Shown here: piece by piece, positions 22,595 to 26,089 of the stretch
Position numbering within the stretch: position 1 is the stretch's first letter
Layout of the letters: each line of letters opens with the position of its first letter
Assembly: GCA_023416855.1 (NCBI GenBank)
Contig: JAEZGU010000167.1
Coordinates: 1 to 26,089, forward strand
Source: Bacillota bacterium
GTDB lineage: Bacteria; Bacillota; Clostridia; Tissierellales; Sedimentibacteraceae
Length of the DNA stretch: 26,089 bases
Direction: 5' to 3'
Position numbers and translations under genes: made by a program
The notes under the pieces: model-generated
What the model saw: only the letters and a program-made list of their open reading frames with translations
Databases searched by the model: none
Told to the model about the DNA's origin: nothing

Positions 22595-23884
22595 ATGAAA
22601 GAAATGAAAATTATGGGATTAACCTTACCGGTTTATTTCACATTACTTGTAGTAGTTGTTGTAGCAATCTTTTTAAATGTATTACCAGGTGGCATGATTG
22701 GTGCCTTTGCTTTTATGATGTTAGTTGGTGCATTGCTTGATGTAGTAGGAAACAATACTCCAATAGTTAAAACTTTTTTCGGTGGTGGCCCAATCGTAAT
22801 AATATTTGGTTCTGCTGCATTAGTTTATTTTAATATTTTACCTGAAGCAGTTACAAATAATGTAACCACGTTTATGAAGGGTGGCGGTTTCCTTGATTTT
22901 TATATAGCGGCTCTTATTACAGGTTCAATACTTGGTATGAACAAAAAGCTTCTTATTAAGGCAGCAGTAAGATATTTCCCATGTATAATAGGTGGAGTTA
23001 TAGCAGCTTTGGGTCTAGTTGCAATTGGAGGCTTAGCATTTGGATATACACCTGGAGAAGCAATTGCATATATAGGTATCCCAATAATGGGAGGCGGAAT
23101 GGGTGCTGGTGCTGTTCCAATAGCTGAAGTATTTGCTAAAGGATTAGAATTACCAGCAGAACAAATTTTATCAAAATTAGTTCCGGCAGTTGCATTAGGA
23201 AATGCTGTCGCAATTGTATTTGGTGGTCTTTTAGACAGGGTAGGTAAAAAGTATCCAAAGTTAAGCGGAAATGGTAAATTGATGGAAATTGGTCAGGATG
23301 ATCTTAAAGAAAAAGAAGATACAACACCATTCCAGTTAAGCGACTTTGGTATAGGTATTGCAATTGCAACAACATTCTTTACATTTGGTAATATTGTGGC
23401 TTTCATTATGAAAAAATATGTAGGAATAGATATACACTCATATGCTTGGATGATAATATCTGTTGCTATTGCAAAAGCATTCAATATTGTACCAATGAAT
23501 TTTGAAAAATCATGTGCTAAATGGTATCAATTTGTTGCATCAAACTGGACACCAGCATTATTAATGGGAATCGGTATTGCTTACACTGACTTAGGTCAGG
23601 TAATCTCTGCTTTTACACCTGCATACTTAATACTTTGCTTCTTAGTTGTATTAGGAGCAGTAATAGGTACAGGATTTGTAGGAAAATTAGTTGGCTTCTA
23701 TCCAATAGAGGCAGCTATAACTGCAGGCTTATGTATGGCTAACATGGGTGGTACTGGTGACGTTGCAGTATTAACAGCAGCTAACAGAATGGAATTAATG
23801 CCGTTTGCTCAAATATCTTCTAGATTGGGTGGAGCATTCATTATATTCCTTGCGACAGTTATAGTACCGATATTTTTCGGTTAG
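22595..23884 (+). CDS. 2-hydroxycarboxylate transporter (CitS/MaeN/CimH family)
   Basis: A 429-residue member of the 2HCT family of Na+- or H+-coupled carriers for malate, citrate, lactate and related 2-hydroxy acids. The in-frame TTG at 22580 lies beside the ribosome binding site; GGAGGAG (22582-22588) points to the ATG at 22595. Both re-entrant-loop GGxG motifs are present: IMGGGMGAGAVPIAE in the first half and ANMGGTGDVAVLTAANRMELMPFAQISSRLGG in the second, where the final Arg is the substrate-carboxylate ligand of the family. About 11 helices. Co-transcription with malic enzyme points to malate (MaeN-like), but citrate or citramalate uptake is equally compatible given the lyase genes downstream. 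Confidence 0.93.
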   Translation: MKEMKIMGLTLPVYFTLLVVVVVAIFLNVLPGGMIGAFAFMMLVGALLDVVGNNTPIVKTFFGGGPIVIIFGSAALVYFNILPEAVTNNVTTFMKGGGFLDFYIAALITGSILGMNKKLLIKAAVRYFPCIIGGVIAALGLVAIGGLAFGYTPGEAIAYIGIPIMGGGMGAGAVPIAEVFAKGLELPAEQILSKLVPAVALGNAVAIVFGGLLDRVGKKYPKLSGNGKLMEIGQDDLKEKEDTTPFQLSDFGIGIAIATTFFTFGNIVAFIMKKYVGIDIHSYAWMIISVAIAKAFNIVPMNFEKSCAKWYQFVASNWTPALLMGIGIAYTDLGQVISAFTPAYLILCFLVVLGAVIGTGFVGKLVGFYPIEAAITAGLCMANMGGTGDVAVLTAANRMELMPFAQISSRLGGAFIIFLATVIVPIFFG

Positions 23885-23907
23885 TACAGTATAAATTAAT
23901 ATAAAAA

Positions 23908-23988
23908 GCTCACCCTAAAAGGTGGGCTTAGCTATCATCTTGATGACTTTGTCATCAATCTGGCTCACCCTAAAAGGTGGGCTTTTTA
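23908..23988 (+). terminator. Three-hairpin spacer: duplicated 22-bp hairpin around a middle stem, ending in a T run
   Basis: A 22-base sequence occurs identically at 23908-23929 and 23963-23984; each copy folds into a GCTCACC/GGTGGGC hairpin with loop CTAAAA. Between them TTGATGAC (23940-23947) and GTCATCAA (23951-23958) form an 8-bp stem with loop TTT. Only the last hairpin is followed by T, making it a rho-independent terminator. It ends 21 bases before the next start codon, and I see no convincing promoter between it and that gene, so read-through or RNA processing may link the two blocks. Confidence 0.75.
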
Positions 23989-24009
23989 TGCAAAATAAAG
24001 GAGAAAATT

Positions 24010-25278
24010 ATGCACGCTATTGAGAAAATACTTGCTAAAAACAGCGGTAAAAAATCTGTAAAGACCGGCGAAATTGTAATGGCTAAGGTTGATTTTGCTC
24101 AGGTTAATGACTTGTATCTTCAGACAGTTTATTCATTTAGAGAAATGAACGGACATAAAGTTTGGGATAAGGACAGAGTAGCATTTGTTTTTGATCATTA
24201 CGCACCTGCACCAACTATAAAATCAGCACAAATACACAAAGAAATGCGAGAATTTGTTCGTGAAAATAATCTAACATATCATTTTGATGTAAACGCAGGT
24301 GTGTGTCATCAGGTTTTAACTGAAACAGGTCTTGTATGCCCAGGTGAAATTGTTGTAGCTACAGATTCTCACACTACGACTCATGGAGCCTTAGGTGCAA
24401 TGGGAACGGGAGTTGGAGCTACCGATATGGCAACAATTCTAATTTCAGGCGAATTATGGTTTAGAGTGCCGGAAATTATTGAAATAAGATTAGATGGTAC
24501 ACCTCATCCCGGTATTATGCCTAAGGATGTTATTTTATATATTATGGGTCAAATGAGAGCAGATGGAGCAGTATATAAAGCTATAGATTTTACTGGAACA
24601 TATGTTGAGAAATTAGGTGTATCTGAACGCATGGTGTTATGTAATATGGCTGTTGAAATGGGCGCAAAAACAGCATATATGCAGCCAAACGATAAAGTTT
24701 TAGATTATCTTAAAGACAGAGCAGTAAGACCATTTGAAGTACAATATACAGATGATGATTTTAAATATAGTGAAAGCTATCACTTCGATATTACCAATTT
24801 AGCAGTACAGGTTGCTGTACCACACAGTGTTGACAATGTATTTCCATTAAAAGATACAGAAAAAGTAAAAATAGATCAAGGTTTTGTCGGTACTTGTACA
24901 GGTGGCCGACTTGATGATATTAAAATAACTGCAGATATATTAAGAGGGAAAAAAATTCATCCTGATGTTAGATTATTAGTCATACCTGCCTCATCAGAGG
25001 TTATGAAAGAAGCAATTGCAGAAGGATATTTACAGGATTGTATAGATGCGGGAGCTACAATTTCAACACCGGGCTGTGGTCCCTGCTTAAGTGCACATGA
25101 AGGAGTTTTGGCACCGGGTGAGGTATGTGTAACAGCATCAAATAGAAATTTCCCAGGTCGAATGGGTCACAATACTTCCAAAATATATTTAGCATCACCG
25201 GCTACTGTAGCAGCTTCATGCTTAACTGGTTATTTAACAAATCCAACTGAGCTAGAAGGAGTGAAAAATGGAAACTAA
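24010..25278 (+). CDS. Aconitase-family hydratase, large (4Fe-4S) subunit; candidate mesaconate hydratase
   Basis: A 422-residue large subunit of the LeuC/HacA/DmdA class, catalysing reversible hydration/dehydration of a 2-hydroxy acid. An in-frame TTG at 23977 lies in the terminator; AAAGGAGAA points to the ATG at 24010. Motifs: VFDHYAPAPTIKSAQIHKEMREF, VATDSHTTTHGALGAMGTGVGATDMA, and [4Fe-4S] ligands Cys296 in GTCTGGRLDD and Cys356/Cys359 in TPGCGPCLSAHEGVLAPGE; the substrate-binding Arg in SNRNFPGRMG is kept. The family covers 3-isopropylmalate, homocitrate, 2,3-dimethylmalate and citramalate/mesaconate enzymes. No leuA or leuB is nearby. The partners downstream are a small subunit, citD and citE, so mesaconate hydratase (EC 4.2.1.34) feeding citramalate lyase is my preferred reading. 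Confidence 0.88.
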   Translation: MHAIEKILAKNSGKKSVKTGEIVMAKVDFAQVNDLYLQTVYSFREMNGHKVWDKDRVAFVFDHYAPAPTIKSAQIHKEMREFVRENNLTYHFDVNAGVCHQVLTETGLVCPGEIVVATDSHTTTHGALGAMGTGVGATDMATILISGELWFRVPEIIEIRLDGTPHPGIMPKDVILYIMGQMRADGAVYKAIDFTGTYVEKLGVSERMVLCNMAVEMGAKTAYMQPNDKVLDYLKDRAVRPFEVQYTDDDFKYSESYHFDITNLAVQVAVPHSVDNVFPLKDTEKVKIDQGFVGTCTGGRLDDIKITADILRGKKIHPDVRLLVIPASSEVMKEAIAEGYLQDCIDAGATISTPGCGPCLSAHEGVLAPGEVCVTASNRNFPGRMGHNTSKIYLASPATVAASCLTGYLTNPTELEGVKNGN

Positions 25279-25771
25279 AATAAAAGGTAAAGTAATAGTC
25301 TTAGATAATAACATAGATACAGACCAAATATACCCAGGAAGGTTTTTAGAAATTGTTAACCCTCAAGAAATAGGAACACATTGCTTAAGTGGAGTTGACG
25401 AAAACATAGCTAAAAACTTCAATAAAGGTGATATTGTTGTAGCTGGTACAAATTTCGGCTGTGGTTCAAGTAGAGAGCATGCTCCTATTTCATTGTTAAA
25501 TATGGGTGCTAGCCTAGTACTGGCTGATTCATTTGCTCGTATATTTTTCCGAAATTCAATTAATTTAGGTTTACCTCTGTTAGTTTGCAAGGGTATTAGC
25601 AAGGTTTTAGAAAATGGTGATGAAATAGAAGTTGACATAGTTGAAGGAAAAGTAAAAATTTTAAAAACAGGAGAAATATTGCAAGCAGATAAAATAGGTG
25701 AATATGCCATGAGTATTCTTGAAGCAGGTGGGATAAAGCCATTATTTAGACAGAAAATGAAAAATAAATAA
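25268..25771 (+). CDS. Aconitase-family hydratase, small subunit; candidate mesaconate hydratase
   Basis: A 167-residue swivelling-domain subunit that completes the active site of the large subunit encoded upstream. Family motifs: NNIDTDQIYPGRFL, GTNFGCGSSREHAPISLL (the Ser-Arg loop that binds substrate carboxylate) and ADSFARIFFRNSINLGLPLL. The specificity loop reads PGRFLEIVNPQEIG where leucine-pathway enzymes usually have PARYL followed by different residues, consistent with another substrate. The start overlaps the large subunit by 11 bases, with GGAGTG upstream, so the two are translated together. No leucine-biosynthesis gene is present. Confidence 0.88.
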   Translation: METKIKGKVIVLDNNIDTDQIYPGRFLEIVNPQEIGTHCLSGVDENIAKNFNKGDIVVAGTNFGCGSSREHAPISLLNMGASLVLADSFARIFFRNSINLGLPLLVCKGISKVLENGDEIEVDIVEGKVKILKTGEILQADKIGEYAMSILEAGGIKPLFRQKMKNK

Positions 25772-25782
25772 GGGGTATGAAT

Positions 25783-26058
25783 ATGGAAATTAAAAATAAA
25801 GCTGCTGCAGGAACTTTAGAGTCCAGCGATATTTATGTAATAGTTGAACCTAATGACAACGGAATTGAACTGCAGCTTGAATCAATAGTTTTTAATCAAT
25901 TTGGCGAAGAAATTGAGAAAACTGTAAGGGAAGTTTTAAATGACTACAAGGTTGAGAACATTAAAATACAATTGAAGGATAGAGGGGCAGTAGAATGTGC
26001 AATACGTGCAAGAGTTGAAACAGCCCTAAAAAGAGCAGGAGGGGTGAGTAATTTATGA
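25783..26058 (+). CDS. citD: Citrate/citramalate lyase acyl carrier protein (gamma subunit)
   Basis: A 91-residue CitD-type acyl carrier, which carries the phosphoribosyl-dephospho-CoA prosthetic group and shuttles the acetyl and substrate thioester between lyase subunits. The signature KNKAAAGTLESSDIYV contains the Ser of the GTLESSD motif to which the cofactor is attached, and the C-terminal DRGAVECAIRARVETALKRA is typical. An ATG at 25777 is only 1 base from AGGGG; the ATG at 25783 has 7-base spacing and is preferred. It follows the hydratase small subunit by 11 bases and overlaps citE as ATGA. CitD serves citrate lyase and citramalate lyase alike; the hydratase neighbours favour citramalate. 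Confidence 0.93.
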   Translation: MEIKNKAAAGTLESSDIYVIVEPNDNGIELQLESIVFNQFGEEIEKTVREVLNDYKVENIKIQLKDRGAVECAIRARVETALKRAGGVSNL

Positions 26059-26089
26059 GAAGAAGTATGCTTTTTATGCCTGGTAACTC
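26055..26089 (+). CDS. citE: Citrate/citramalate lyase beta subunit, start only (runs off window)
   Basis: Only the first eleven codons are visible: MRRSMLFMPGN. This is the conserved N-terminus of CitE-type enzymes (HpcH/HpaI aldolase family), which cleave citryl- or citramalyl-thioester to an acetyl thioester plus the oxo acid. The start overlaps the citD stop (ATGA), with GGAGGGG about 10 bases upstream, so the two are coupled. citF (alpha subunit) is expected next; citC, citX or citG may follow. Confidence 0.9.
   Translation, partial: MRRSMLFMPGN

Noticed and set aside
23908..23984. The duplicated 22-base hairpin as a minimal CRISPR array
   Set aside because: Only two copies, the 33-base interval itself contains a hairpin, the last copy ends in a T run, and there are no cas genes.
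25363..25710. 115-residue minus-strand frame
   Set aside because: Lies entirely opposite the hydratase small subunit, which carries all family motifs.
24010..25771. Leucine biosynthesis (leuCD) as the role of the hydratase
   Set aside because: Not excluded by sequence, but there is no leuA, leuB or leucine T-box, and the tight coupling to citD/citE points to lyase metabolism.

Overview
The window is chromosomal DNA from a low-GC, AT-rich Gram-positive anaerobe of the Clostridia/Tissierellia type. The evidence is strong GGAGG ribosome binding sites, frequent TTG and GTG starts, a T-box leader, a tRNA without encoded CCA, and an organic-acid/amino-acid fermentation gene set. The species cannot be named from the sequence. 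Nothing looks like a prophage, insertion sequence or CRISPR array. Most genes are housekeeping, transport or central carbon metabolism.

Layout: (1) 1-2912: the end of a magnesium channel gene (mgtE), rmuC, a tRNA-Leu(CAA) and its terminator. (2) 2945-5281, minus strand: a response regulator gene broken by one in-frame TAG, its VanS-like sensor kinase, and a small two-helix membrane protein. (3) 5282-7245: an intergenic region with a GC-rich palindromic element and 11-bp direct repeats of the kind bound by OmpR-family regulators, then a beta-lactamase-fold serine hydrolase with a membrane tail. (4) 7257-10134: a MATE exporter (minus) divergent from a soluble chemoreceptor with a CZB zinc-binding tail. 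(5) 10233-13220: rsmI, a DUF554 membrane protein and an NhaC-family antiporter, closely spaced and ending in a terminator. (6) 13471-15294: GTP-type PEP carboxykinase. (7) 15323-18377: a T-box leader controlling a three-gene ABC uptake system usually called TrpXYZ. The leader reads as tyrosine-specific, not tryptophan-specific. (8) 18509-21241: truA and a CitA/DcuS-type two-component pair whose kinase lacks the usual cytoplasmic PAS domain. (9) 21381-23884: malic enzyme and a 2-hydroxycarboxylate transporter. (10) 23908-26089: a triple-hairpin spacer, then an aconitase-family heterodimeric hydratase (large and small subunits), citD, and the first codons of citE, where the window stops.

Regions 8-10 form a hydroxy-acid module. 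The CitA-like kinase senses an external di- or tricarboxylate, its regulator probably switches on malic enzyme and the 2HCT importer, and malate is oxidised to pyruvate. The hydratase next to a citrate-lyase-type acyl carrier and beta subunit fits mesaconate hydratase plus citramalate lyase (mesaconate to citramalate to acetate plus pyruvate), the end of the methylaspartate route of glutamate fermentation. Citrate cleavage is the alternative. PEP carboxykinase and the NhaC antiporter fit the same C4/C3 economy but are not linked to it by sequence.

The most useful points for follow-up are the hydratase-lyase cluster, the PAS-less kinase, the tyrosine reading of the T-box, the amber-interrupted regulator beside an apparently intact operator and target gene, and the duplicated hairpins between the two metabolic blocks.
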